Shown here one piece after another: positions 55,170-63,598 of a DNA stretch of 64,000 bases (the first letter of the stretch is position 1; each line of letters opens with the position of its first letter). The DNA is from Desulfotignum sp. Its GTDB lineage: Bacteria; Desulfobacterota; Desulfobacteria; Desulfobacterales; Desulfobacteraceae. Under the pieces are notes generated by a model, which made no database searches, was not told where the DNA came from, and saw only the letters and a list, made by a program, of their open reading frames with translations. The translations under genes were made by a program, and so were the position numbers. Location: assembly GCA_011390335.1 (NCBI GenBank), contig JAABSO010000011.1, positions 1-64,000 on the forward strand. The letters run 5' to 3'.

Positions 55170-56729
55170 ATGGACCGGAACATGACGGTGAATGAAAGCG
55201 CCAGCACAGAAACCAGTTTTCAGTGGAAAAACATGGAGTGGCTTGTTTTTCTGATCAGTGGAGGGTTTTTACTCCTGTTTGTGATTGCCTCCCTTATCAA
55301 CAGTGAATTTGTATCCGGCCAGGTCACCAAATTTTTCGGTCTGGCCTGCACCTATTTCGGGGCTTACTGGCAGTGGCTGCTGCTGCTGAATTTTCTCATT
55401 GCCATGGGGCTTGCGGTCTCCAGGTACGGGCGTGTCAAGCTGGGAAACATCGACACCCCGGAGATGAGCACCTTTCGCTGGATCTCCATCATCATGTGCA
55501 CCCTTTTGGCAGGGGGCGGGGTTTTCTGGTCGGCAGCGGAACCCATGTATTATTTTTTAAGTACCCCGCCGGTGTTTGACGGGGTGGAATCGGCCACCAA
55601 AGCGGCGGTGGTGCCGGCCATGGAGCAGAGTTTTCTGCACTGGGGGTTTCTTGCCTGGTCTATTTTAGGCACCCTGGGGGCGGTGGTACTCATGTATGTC
55701 CATTACCACAAAGGCCATCCCCTCCAGGCCCGGGCACTTTTGTATCCAGTGTTTGGTGAAAAAATAATGAAGAATCGGCTGGGACAGGTGGCGGAAGGAT
55801 GCTCCATTCTGGCGGTGGCTGCCGGCACCATCGGTCCCATCGGTTTTCTGGGCCTGCAGATCAGTTACGCCCTGAACCAGATTTTCGGGCTTCCGGATGC
55901 CTATATCACCCAGCTGGCCATCATCATCGCCCTGGTGATCGTATATACGATTTCAGCTGTTACCGGTCTGCACCGGGGAATTCAGTTCTTAAGCCGGGTC
56001 AATGTTCTGCTTACCGTGGCCCTGGTGGCATTGATTCTGCTCATCGGCCCGGGCGGATTCATCATCGATACCTTTACCCAGTCCATGGGGGCTTATATCA
56101 AAGATTTCACCCTGCTCAGCCTTTTCCGGGGAGATACCGGGTGGCTGTCCTGGTGGACCGTTTTTTTCTGGGGCTGGTTTCTGGGTTACGGCCCGCTGAT
56201 GGCCGTGCTTGTGGCAAGGATCTCCCGGGGCAGAACCATCCGCCAGATCATGCTGTCAGTGGGGGTAATCGCACCGCTGGCCACCCATTTCTGGTTTACC
56301 ATCCTGGGGGGAACCGGGATTTTCTTTGAAATGAACAACCCCGGCGTGATTTCCGGACCGCTCAATGATGCCGGGCTTCCAGCCGCCCTTCTGGCGGTGG
56401 TGGGGCAGCTGCCCATGGCAGGCCTGCTCATTCCGGTATTTCTGGTGCTGATTTTCATCTTTCTGGCCACCACAGGGGATTCCATGTCCCTGTCCATTGC
56501 CATCTGTGTCACCGGAGAGGATGATCCTCCCAAAGAGATGCGGGTGTTCTGGGCCATCACCATGGGGGCGGTTGCTGCCATTCTCATCAAAATGGGGGCC
56601 GGCGGCATCGGGGCCCTGCAGTCATTTATTGTGATTACGGCCGTGCCCGTCGGGTTTATCATGCTGCCCACCCTGTGGGGCGGACCGCAGATGGCAAAAA
56701 TGCTGTACACAGAGCAATTTAAAAAATAG
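55170..56729 (+). CDS. BCCT-family transporter (quaternary ammonium compounds)
   Basis: 519 residues, 12 predicted helices. BCCT hallmarks: WSAAEPMYYFLSTPP (substrate-box region), EQSFLHWGFLAWSI, GLHRGIQFLSRVNVLL and WTVFFWGWFLGYGPLMAVLVARISRGRTIRQ. The family imports betaine, carnitine, choline or proline betaine with sodium or protons, or by exchange. Located between the PreA-like and molybdenum hydroxylase genes, so the operon substrate is probably a quaternary amine. The leader has a direct repeat (ataccaccataa twice, 55116-55144). Confidence 0.9.
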   Translation: MDRNMTVNESASTETSFQWKNMEWLVFLISGGFLLLFVIASLINSEFVSGQVTKFFGLACTYFGAYWQWLLLLNFLIAMGLAVSRYGRVKLGNIDTPEMSTFRWISIIMCTLLAGGGVFWSAAEPMYYFLSTPPVFDGVESATKAAVVPAMEQSFLHWGFLAWSILGTLGAVVLMYVHYHKGHPLQARALLYPVFGEKIMKNRLGQVAEGCSILAVAAGTIGPIGFLGLQISYALNQIFGLPDAYITQLAIIIALVIVYTISAVTGLHRGIQFLSRVNVLLTVALVALILLIGPGGFIIDTFTQSMGAYIKDFTLLSLFRGDTGWLSWWTVFFWGWFLGYGPLMAVLVARISRGRTIRQIMLSVGVIAPLATHFWFTILGGTGIFFEMNNPGVISGPLNDAGLPAALLAVVGQLPMAGLLIPVFLVLIFIFLATTGDSMSLSIAICVTGEDDPPKEMRVFWAITMGAVAAILIKMGAGGIGALQSFIVITAVPVGFIMLPTLWGGPQMAKMLYTEQFKK

Positions 56730-56770
56730 ACCCGGCCGGGCGGCAGGCGCCTGTCCAAGGAGATGAGATC

Positions 56771-59134
56771 ATGAAAAAAAGAGAAGAACGCCTCATCCTG
56801 GGAAAAGGTCAGTATGCAGATGATCTGGCATTTTTCAACATGGCCCACCTGGTGTTTGTGGGAAGTCCCCATGCCCATGCCAGGATTGTGTCCATTGACA
56901 CAAAAAAGGCACTTGCCCTGCCCGGGGTGATCACGGTGATCACGGGAAAAGAGGTGGCGGCCCACACCAGGCCCCTGCCGGTGCAGGCCAATTTCACCTC
57001 CAAAGGATGGACCTGGCGCCTGGCAGATGTGTATGCCATTCCTGCCGACAAGGTGCGGTGGCACGGGGAGCCGGTGGCGGCAGTGGTGGCTGAAGATGAA
57101 GAAACCGCCCGGAAAGCTGCGGACCTGGTTGATGTTGCATATGAAATCCTGCCCCTGGCAGGAGATCTGCGCACCGCCCTGGCACCCGGTGCCCCCAAGG
57201 TCTATGATGACTGGGAAGACAACAAGCAGGTGCACCTGGTGTTTGATTTCGGGGATTCGGAAAAGGCGTTTGCCATGGCAGACCAGGTGCTGCAGGTCAC
57301 CAACCGGGAAGGCCGGGTCACGGGTGTGCCCATTGAGCCCCGGGGGTGTGTGGGGATGTATGACACAAAAAATGATACCCTGGAGATGTGGGGATCATTC
57401 CAGACCCCGTTTTTGTCCCGGCACAACATTGCCGCCACCCTGGGGGTGCCCGAGGCAAAGGTGAAAATCAATGCCGTGGATATCGGCGGTGCATTCGGCC
57501 TGAAGATCCATGCGTGGAAGGAAAATGTGGTGGCCCTGGCATCAAAGCTCACGGGCCGGGCTGTGAAATGGATGGAGCCCCACCGGGATTTCATGGCCAC
57601 CGGCCCCCACCAGCGGGATGTGTTCTGGGATGGAACGATTGCGTTCAAGAACGACGGCACCCTGCTGGGACTCAAGGCCACTGTGTTCCATGATCTGGGA
57701 GTGGAAAGCACAAACAAAGGCATTGCCGCCCTAAGCATTTTCCCGGCCTGCTCCTCTCCTACCAACATGTACAAATGGGTGGGCATGCATGTGGAAGGCA
57801 TCGGCACGGTGACCAACAAATCTTTTTACTGCGCCTACCGGGGCTATGGCAAGGACAAGGGCATCAAGTTCATCGAGGCGGCCATCAACCAGGTGGCAAA
57901 AAAATTGAACATGACACCGGAAGCGATTCGGATGAAAAATTTTATTCAACCGGATGAATTTCCCTATCACCAGATCAACAATTATGTCCTGGACAGCGGA
58001 GATTACCCGGCCGTGCTCAACAAGGCCATGGAAATGGCGGATCTGGATTTTTACCGGAAACGCAAAAAAGAACTGACCGGCCAGGACCGGTACCTGGGCA
58101 TCGGCCTGGTCACCGCCATCGAACCGGCCGGGGTGGCCGTGCCCAACTGCCAGATGGGGGGCATCACCGAAGCCCGGGTCCTGATCACGCCGGACGGCAG
58201 TGTGGAGGTGCACTCTGACCGCACCGAGATCGGGCAGGGTGCGGAAATCTCCCATGCCACCATTGTGGCGGATATTTTAGGCATGGATATGGCCCATATC
58301 CATGTGAAACGGGTGACATCCGACTTTATCGGCCAGGGACCCCTCTCCAGCAGAGGGGCGGTGTATCCGGCCAGTGCCGTGGCCAAGGCTGCCAAACTGC
58401 TGAGAAAAAAGGTGGTGCAGTGTGCGGGTTCTTTAATGAAGATTCCTGCAGACCAGGTGGTGCTGGAAAAAGGATATATCTATCCGGCCAATGCACCGGA
58501 AAAAAAGATCTCCTATGCACAGTTTGCAGACAAGATGTTTTTCTTTCCCGGTCCCAGGGGCCTGGACCCTGAGATTTTAAAGGCCCATGACCACCTGCTG
58601 GATGTGACCACCACCTGGTACAGCCCCACCACCCCGGAAAGCGGGTCATCCTATACCTCTTTTTGTGTATCTGCGGATATTGCCGTGGTGGAGGTGGACA
58701 TCGACACCGGTGTGACACAGATTGTCAAATATGTGCATGTGCATGATGCCGGTACCATTATCAATGCCCAGGTGGTGGACGGGCAGATCCAGGGCGGGAT
58801 TGTCCAGGGCATTGGGGAAGCCCTGTACGAAAGTCTCAATTATGATGAAAACGGGCAGTTGATGAACACCTCGTTTTCCAATTATTTGATTCCCACGGCC
58901 GTGGAGGCCCCGGACATCGAAATCGCCCACCTGGAAACCCCGTCTCCGTTTTCTGAAACAGGCAGCAAAGGCATGGGCGAAGCCCCCATTATCGGCGCCA
59001 AGGCCGTGATCCTGGATGCCATCGAAGATGCGTTGTCGGATTTTAGCATCCGGGTCAATGATGCACCTGCCACCCCGGAAAAGGTGAGAAAATGGATCAG
59101 GCAGGCCACAGAAAAAAAACCGGTGATATCTTGA
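56771..59134 (+). CDS. Molybdenum hydroxylase, large (Mo-binding) subunit of the xanthine dehydrogenase family
   Basis: 787 residues. Domain I (ERLILGKGQYADDL; GSPHAHARIVSID; VRWHGEPVAAVVAEDEETA) and domain II (GGAFGLKIHAWKENVVAL; IGQGAEISHATIVADILG) bind the molybdopterin cofactor; the catalytic Glu is in GMGEAPIIGA near residue 740. The loop after TNKSFYCAYRG reads YGKDKG instead of the common xGxPE, suggesting an unusual substrate pocket. Nicotinate, purine and other N-heterocycle hydroxylases are in this family. Genes for its [2Fe-2S] and FAD subunits follow. Whether selenium or cytosine dinucleotide is used is not visible. Confidence 0.92.
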   Translation: MKKREERLILGKGQYADDLAFFNMAHLVFVGSPHAHARIVSIDTKKALALPGVITVITGKEVAAHTRPLPVQANFTSKGWTWRLADVYAIPADKVRWHGEPVAAVVAEDEETARKAADLVDVAYEILPLAGDLRTALAPGAPKVYDDWEDNKQVHLVFDFGDSEKAFAMADQVLQVTNREGRVTGVPIEPRGCVGMYDTKNDTLEMWGSFQTPFLSRHNIAATLGVPEAKVKINAVDIGGAFGLKIHAWKENVVALASKLTGRAVKWMEPHRDFMATGPHQRDVFWDGTIAFKNDGTLLGLKATVFHDLGVESTNKGIAALSIFPACSSPTNMYKWVGMHVEGIGTVTNKSFYCAYRGYGKDKGIKFIEAAINQVAKKLNMTPEAIRMKNFIQPDEFPYHQINNYVLDSGDYPAVLNKAMEMADLDFYRKRKKELTGQDRYLGIGLVTAIEPAGVAVPNCQMGGITEARVLITPDGSVEVHSDRTEIGQGAEISHATIVADILGMDMAHIHVKRVTSDFIGQGPLSSRGAVYPASAVAKAAKLLRKKVVQCAGSLMKIPADQVVLEKGYIYPANAPEKKISYAQFADKMFFFPGPRGLDPEILKAHDHLLDVTTTWYSPTTPESGSSYTSFCVSADIAVVEVDIDTGVTQIVKYVHVHDAGTIINAQVVDGQIQGGIVQGIGEALYESLNYDENGQLMNTSFSNYLIPTAVEAPDIEIAHLETPSPFSETGSKGMGEAPIIGAKAVILDAIEDALSDFSIRVNDAPATPEKVRKWIRQATEKKPVIS

Positions 59135-59222
59135 AATCATAAGTGAGACAATTCATGAAAAACCACCTGTCAAAAAAGATTGTAGTAAAAAAACACCCCC
59201 TGTATATGGAGATAACAAACCC

Positions 59223-59711
59223 ATGAAAATGCCATTGACATTTATGTTAAATAATCAGCAGACAACCCTTGAGGTAGATGCCCGCCAGACCCTTCTGGAG
59301 GTGCTGAGAAATCAGGGGGGCATGACCAGTGTCCACCGCAGCTGTGAAGAAGGGGAATGCGGGGCCTGCACCGTTTTGCTCAATGAGGAACCGGTGAACG
59401 CCTGTCTGGTGCTGGCTGCTTCGGTACAGGGGGCATCCGTTTTGACCTCAGAAGGCCTTGTGAAAAACGGAAAACCCCATCCCCTGATGAAAGCGTTTAC
59501 AGACGAGCTGGGTATCCAGTGCGGTTTCTGCACCCCGGGGATGCTCATGAACGCCTATGCCCTCATCAACCGGGCAGGGGACAATTTGCTTACCGACCAG
59601 GTGATCCGCAAAACCCTGGAGGGAAATCTGTGCCGGTGCACCGGGTATGTCAACATCATCAAATCGGTGCAGACCGCCCAGAAGGCAAAACTTGCCGGAG
59701 AATGGTGGTAG
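59223..59711 (+). CDS. Molybdenum hydroxylase, [2Fe-2S] subunit
   Basis: 162 residues: plant-type ferredoxin motif CEEGECGACTVLLNEEPVNAC and the second, four-helix cluster motif QCGFCTPGMLMNAY...NLCRCTGYVNI, the full set of eight cysteines for the two [2Fe-2S] centres that carry electrons from the Mo site to FAD. ggag 9 bases before ATG. Confidence 0.95.
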   Translation: MKMPLTFMLNNQQTTLEVDARQTLLEVLRNQGGMTSVHRSCEEGECGACTVLLNEEPVNACLVLAASVQGASVLTSEGLVKNGKPHPLMKAFTDELGIQCGFCTPGMLMNAYALINRAGDNLLTDQVIRKTLEGNLCRCTGYVNIIKSVQTAQKAKLAGEWW

Positions 59712-59748
59712 AAAAAAGGAAACAGCGCGTTTCACAAAGGGGGGAAAA

Positions 59749-60690
59749 ATGCCGGACAACAGCGCAGGAAACAATGCCATGAAAAACAGTGTCATGAAAA
59801 ATTTTATCGGGTCCCGGGCCATGCCTGATCTGGTGTACCATTCTCCAAAAGAGATGAAAGATCTTCTGGCCCTGGTTGACACCCACGGGAGCAGTGCCAG
59901 GGTGGTGGCCGGGTGCACCGATTTTATTCCGTCCATCAGAACCGGCCGGTGGTGCTTTGACCAGGAACTCAATCTCATTGATATATCAAAAATGCCGGCA
60001 CTCAATCAGATAGAAAAAACAGATGATGTGCTGAAAATCGGGGCCGGTGTCAGTTTAACCCGGATCCTTGCATCGCCGGAGGTGAAAGTCCATTGTCCGG
60101 TCCTGGCACAGGCAGTGGAACAGATGGCTTCTTTGCAGGTGCGCAATACCGCCACCATGGGCGGCAATATCTGTATGGCCTCTCCGGCCGCAGACACAGT
60201 GCCGCCGCTGCTGGTGTCTGATGCCTGGGTGATTATCCGGGATGCCGGAGGAGAACACAAGGTGCTGCTCACCGATTTTTTCACAGGACCGGGCCGGTCA
60301 GTGCTGACCCAGGGTCAGGTCCTGACCCATATCTGTATTCCGGTGAAAAAAAACAATGAATCGGCCTGGTTCCAGAAAATCGGTACCCGGACCGCAGTGA
60401 TTATTTCCGTTGTATCGGCGGCTGTGCGGGTCAGTGTAAGCAACGGTATTTTTGAAACCGCCAGAATCGCTTTGGGCTCTGTAGCCCCCACCCCGGTGCG
60501 GGTGGCTGCGGCGGAACAGTTTCTGGAAGGAAAACCTTTGGATGACCAGGTGATCACTGAGTGCGCCCGAATGGCAGCCCATGCCATATCCCCGATTTCC
60601 GATTTGCGCAGCTCAAAAGAATACAGAAAAGATGTGGCCCAGACCCTGGTGAAACGGTCCATATTTGCCTGCAGGGAGGCCCTGAAATGA
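59749..60690 (+). CDS. Molybdenum hydroxylase, FAD-binding subunit
   Basis: 313 residues, CoxM/XdhB-like: VVAGCTDFIPSIRTGRW (the GGT-like FAD loop), LKIGAGVSLTRIL, VRNTATMGGNICMASPAADTVPPLLV, and a C-terminal AARIALGSVAPTPVRV domain. A Met-rich N-terminal extension follows an ATG with an agggggg site (59749); the frame runs into the previous gene but that start is unlikely. The order large-small-medium is unusual but seen in anaerobes. Overlaps the MttB gene as ATGA. Confidence 0.92.
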   Translation: MPDNSAGNNAMKNSVMKNFIGSRAMPDLVYHSPKEMKDLLALVDTHGSSARVVAGCTDFIPSIRTGRWCFDQELNLIDISKMPALNQIEKTDDVLKIGAGVSLTRILASPEVKVHCPVLAQAVEQMASLQVRNTATMGGNICMASPAADTVPPLLVSDAWVIIRDAGGEHKVLLTDFFTGPGRSVLTQGQVLTHICIPVKKNNESAWFQKIGTRTAVIISVVSAAVRVSVSNGIFETARIALGSVAPTPVRVAAAEQFLEGKPLDDQVITECARMAAHAISPISDLRSSKEYRKDVAQTLVKRSIFACREALK

Positions 60691-62120
60691 AACTGTCCAT
60701 AGATTATCTGTCGGTAAAAGAAATTGACACCCTCCATGAAGCCGCCTTGAAAATTTTACGGGATGTGGGCATGCGGTTTCCTTCCCCAAAAGCCCTGGAA
60801 ATATTTGACAGGGCAGGGGCACAAATCCGGGACAAGGATATTGTGTCCATAGGAGAGGATCTGGTGCAAAAAGCACTGGAGACCACCTGCAAACGCCGGG
60901 ATATGCGCCTGTATGCCAGGGATCCGGAACGGGATGTGACCTTTGAGAACCATGATCCGGGACTCGCCTGCATGACCATGGCCACCAGCGTGATCGATCC
61001 CTGGTCAGGGGATAAGCGGCCGGCTTCCATGGCGGATCTGGCCCGGCTGGTAAACCTGTCGGATAAACTGGAACATATCCGGGTGTCCGGCGGGCCTGTC
61101 ACCCCCCAGGATGTGGACCACCGGGTGTGTGACTGGTACACCTGGGCCGGATGCCTAAAGCACACCACCAAGCATATCACCGGCGGGGTCTTAGGAGAGC
61201 AGGGGGTATTGGACGCCATTGACATGGGCGCGGTGGTGGCCGGCTCCAGAGAAGCATTTTTAAAACGGCCCTTTATTTCCGGGTGGGTGCTGACCCTGCC
61301 GCCCCTGGGTATGGACTTAGAATCTTTGGAAGCCATGATGGCCATGAACCAGCACCATATTCCCATCATGCTCAGTTCCGGGCCGATTCTGGGCAACACA
61401 GGGCCTGTGACCATTCCCGGCATGGTGGCCCAGGCCCATGCGGAAATACTGGCCTGTATCACCTTGTCCCAGCTGGTCTCACCGGGTGCGCCCATTGTGT
61501 ACACCAGTTTTGCAAGGGGTATGAACATGCAGACCTCCAATATTTCCATGGCAGGGCCGGAGTTTGCTGTATTAAAGGTGGCCATGGCCCAGATGGGCCA
61601 GTATCTGGACCTGCCGGTGCGCATGCCGTCCATGCTGCGGGATGCCAAAATCCTGGATGCCCAGGCCGGGTTCGAGACCGGGATGGTGGGGACCCTGACC
61701 TCCCTGAAGGCGGATCTCATGGATGGGATGCAGCTGGACACGGACATGGTGGTGGATTATGCCGACATGGTGTTTTGCAACGAATGCATGGCCTTTATCC
61801 GCCATGCCATGAGAGACCTTTCTATCGATGCCGACACCCTTGCTCTGGATGCTGTTGCCCAGGCAGGTCCCGGCGGCAACCTGCTGGCTTCACAGCACAC
61901 CTTTGCGCATTTCAAGACCGAATTGTGGCATTCCGATCTGTTTGATCATGACAACTGGGAAAAATGGGAAACCAAAGGGGCCGGAACTATCCGGGACAAG
62001 GCATTGGAAAAGACCCTGGCCATGCTGGAAAAAGAACCGCAGATCCTTGTGACGGACAAACAGGGCGCAGCCATCGATGAAATTGTTGACAGGGCGCTGC
62101 AGCAGAAAAAGGCCCATTGA
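60687..62120 (+). CDS. MttB-superfamily methyltransferase, non-pyrrolysine type
   Basis: 477 residues of the trimethylamine methyltransferase (MttB) superfamily. Blocks: DYLSVKEIDTLHEAALKILRDVGMRFPSP, ASMADLARLVNLSDKLEHI, KHTTKHITGG, GMVAQAHAEILACITLSQLVSPGAPIVYTSFARGMNMQTSN, DAQAGFETGMVGTL. No in-frame TAG codon exists, so it lacks pyrrolysine and belongs with MtgB-like quaternary-amine demethylases. These transfer a methyl group to a corrinoid protein (MtqC/MtgC type), which is not encoded in the window. ATGA overlap with the FAD subunit gene shows operon membership. Confidence 0.9.
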   Translation: MKLSIDYLSVKEIDTLHEAALKILRDVGMRFPSPKALEIFDRAGAQIRDKDIVSIGEDLVQKALETTCKRRDMRLYARDPERDVTFENHDPGLACMTMATSVIDPWSGDKRPASMADLARLVNLSDKLEHIRVSGGPVTPQDVDHRVCDWYTWAGCLKHTTKHITGGVLGEQGVLDAIDMGAVVAGSREAFLKRPFISGWVLTLPPLGMDLESLEAMMAMNQHHIPIMLSSGPILGNTGPVTIPGMVAQAHAEILACITLSQLVSPGAPIVYTSFARGMNMQTSNISMAGPEFAVLKVAMAQMGQYLDLPVRMPSMLRDAKILDAQAGFETGMVGTLTSLKADLMDGMQLDTDMVVDYADMVFCNECMAFIRHAMRDLSIDADTLALDAVAQAGPGGNLLASQHTFAHFKTELWHSDLFDHDNWEKWETKGAGTIRDKALEKTLAMLEKEPQILVTDKQGAAIDEIVDRALQQKKAH

Positions 62121-62179
62121 TTTTTTGATTCGGAATGCTGCATGAAGCCGTGAACCCGCCACGGATGTCCCATGAACCC

Positions 62180-62342
62180 GCCCCGGGTGGTGCCCTGTGC
62201 CCGGCCCGAGATCCTGCGGGGCCGGCGGTCATGAAACGTATAGCATGCAGGTACACATCAGGGGTTCAGGGACCTGATATCCCGATATGCCGGCTTGGCC
62301 CCTCCGGCTCTGACGGTCCGTTCACAGGGTACCACCCGGGGC
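62180..62342. repeat. 163-bp GC-rich nested inverted repeat
   Basis: 20-bp arms at 62180-62199 and 62323-62342 (one mismatch, wobble-compatible) enclose further stems (atcagg/cctgat near 62258-62279; ggggccgg near 62218 with ccggcttggcccc near 62291). It shares ccggcccga and tctgacggtc (62309-62318) with the MITE at 11480-11644. Lies in the 290-base spacer between MttB and the Acg-like gene, both of which could end here (convergent). Structured RNA or mobile element remnant. Confidence 0.6.
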
Positions 62343-62412
62343 TCGGCTTAGTAATTGCGTTGCCGGATGCCGGACTTGTGGTATGGTCACAGGTTCAGTT
62401 CCGGCGCATTAT

Positions 62413-63543
62413 TTATATTCTTACAAACCATGTAACCGGCCTTCTGATAGATACGGGATCTGGATATTTATCCAGATATCCCACCCGAAGCATGAAATGG
62501 GGGATGGTGCCGGGGGAGTGATTTTCCGTGATATGTTTCTGGCCCCGGGTTTCTTCCAGGGTCTGTGACATGGGATGAATGGCTATCATCTTGTTTTTTG
62601 CTTCAAGGGCCATGCGCTGAAATCTGCGGCCGCTGGCAATCAGATCTGCAACCGTGTTTCCATCCCCGGTGATCACCAGCCATCCGGCCCCTTCTTTGGC
62701 CTGGTACCGTGTTTTTTCAATGCCTTTGTCAATAAAGGTCTGTCTTGTCACATCGGCCGGGTTCATCACATGCCGGACATACCAGCCGGCAAGCCCCTGG
62801 ATCTCCATTCCGGCAGGTGTCAGGCCGTCTCTGTGTTCTTTGATGGTGCTGTCTTTGAGCCGGGTCCACTTTGCCATTTCCCGGACAGCTTTCCTGTTTT
62901 TCATCTGGCTGATATAGTTGGCCACTGCCTGTTCTGTCATGTGATCAGCATGGGTGGTACCTTTTGCAAAATAAAACAGGTGTCCGTCCGCAAGGTGCGA
63001 AAATGCGTTCACATCCTTTGGTGTCAGCTGTCGGTCTGACAGATGGGTTTTTACGGTTCTGCGTGAGGTCAACCGGCGCAGATCCATATTCTCCGGATGG
63101 GTTTTCTCCAGTCTGATGGACACCAGATCCGGATTAAAATCCGGATCAAACCGGTCTTTTGCAATTATTGTGGTATGGACCCGATATCCATGGGCGGCTG
63201 CTGCCTGCACCATGTTTTCAAGAAATGCGCCAATGGACAAAAGCGCTTCTGTATTGTTTTTGTCCACCACCGGCAGGCGGCGGTCAGTGTCCAGGCCGAT
63301 GGTCCAGTCTTCCGGCGCATTGATCCTCACAAACCAGGGCTGGGAGTTATGGCCGCTGGGGGCCAGGGATGCGTAATGCAGGATGCGGTGTCCCTCTGGG
63401 GACAATCCCGGGATCTCCGGAGATGGCTGTTTTTCCATCAACCGGGTTCGTAAGTTGGTTCGGCATCCTGTGGTCAGTATCGGGATACCTGCCAAAACAG
63501 CTGCTGCAACTGCACCAGTTTTTAAAAAATATCTGCGGTTCAT
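62413..63543 (-). CDS. Acg/nitroreductase-like flavoprotein with Tat signal
   Basis: 376 residues. N-terminal twin-arginine signal (MNRRYFLKTGAVAAAVLAGIP) with a cysteine (TTGC) suggesting an exported lipoprotein. The mature part resembles the Acg family of nitroreductase-like FMN proteins: ILHYASLAPSGHNSQPWFVRI at the start, RRTVKTHLSDRQLTP in the middle and GAGWLVITGDGNTVADLIASGRRFQRMALEAKNKMIAIHPM. Substrate unknown. Divergent from nothing; the tetR partial gene follows upstream on the same strand with a 55-base gap. Confidence 0.85.
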   Translation of the reverse strand: MNRRYFLKTGAVAAAVLAGIPILTTGCRTNLRTRLMEKQPSPEIPGLSPEGHRILHYASLAPSGHNSQPWFVRINAPEDWTIGLDTDRRLPVVDKNNTEALLSIGAFLENMVQAAAAHGYRVHTTIIAKDRFDPDFNPDLVSIRLEKTHPENMDLRRLTSRRTVKTHLSDRQLTPKDVNAFSHLADGHLFYFAKGTTHADHMTEQAVANYISQMKNRKAVREMAKWTRLKDSTIKEHRDGLTPAGMEIQGLAGWYVRHVMNPADVTRQTFIDKGIEKTRYQAKEGAGWLVITGDGNTVADLIASGRRFQRMALEAKNKMIAIHPMSQTLEETRGQKHITENHSPGTIPHFMLRVGYLDKYPDPVSIRRPVTWFVRI

Positions 63544-63598
63544 TGTTTTCTCCTTGATATTATGTCACTATAAGGTGACTTTTTTGGGTAAAAAAATA

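Noticed and set aside
60687..62120. Pyrrolysine-type trimethylamine methyltransferase
   Set aside because: No internal TAG codon occurs; the frame is full length without read-through.
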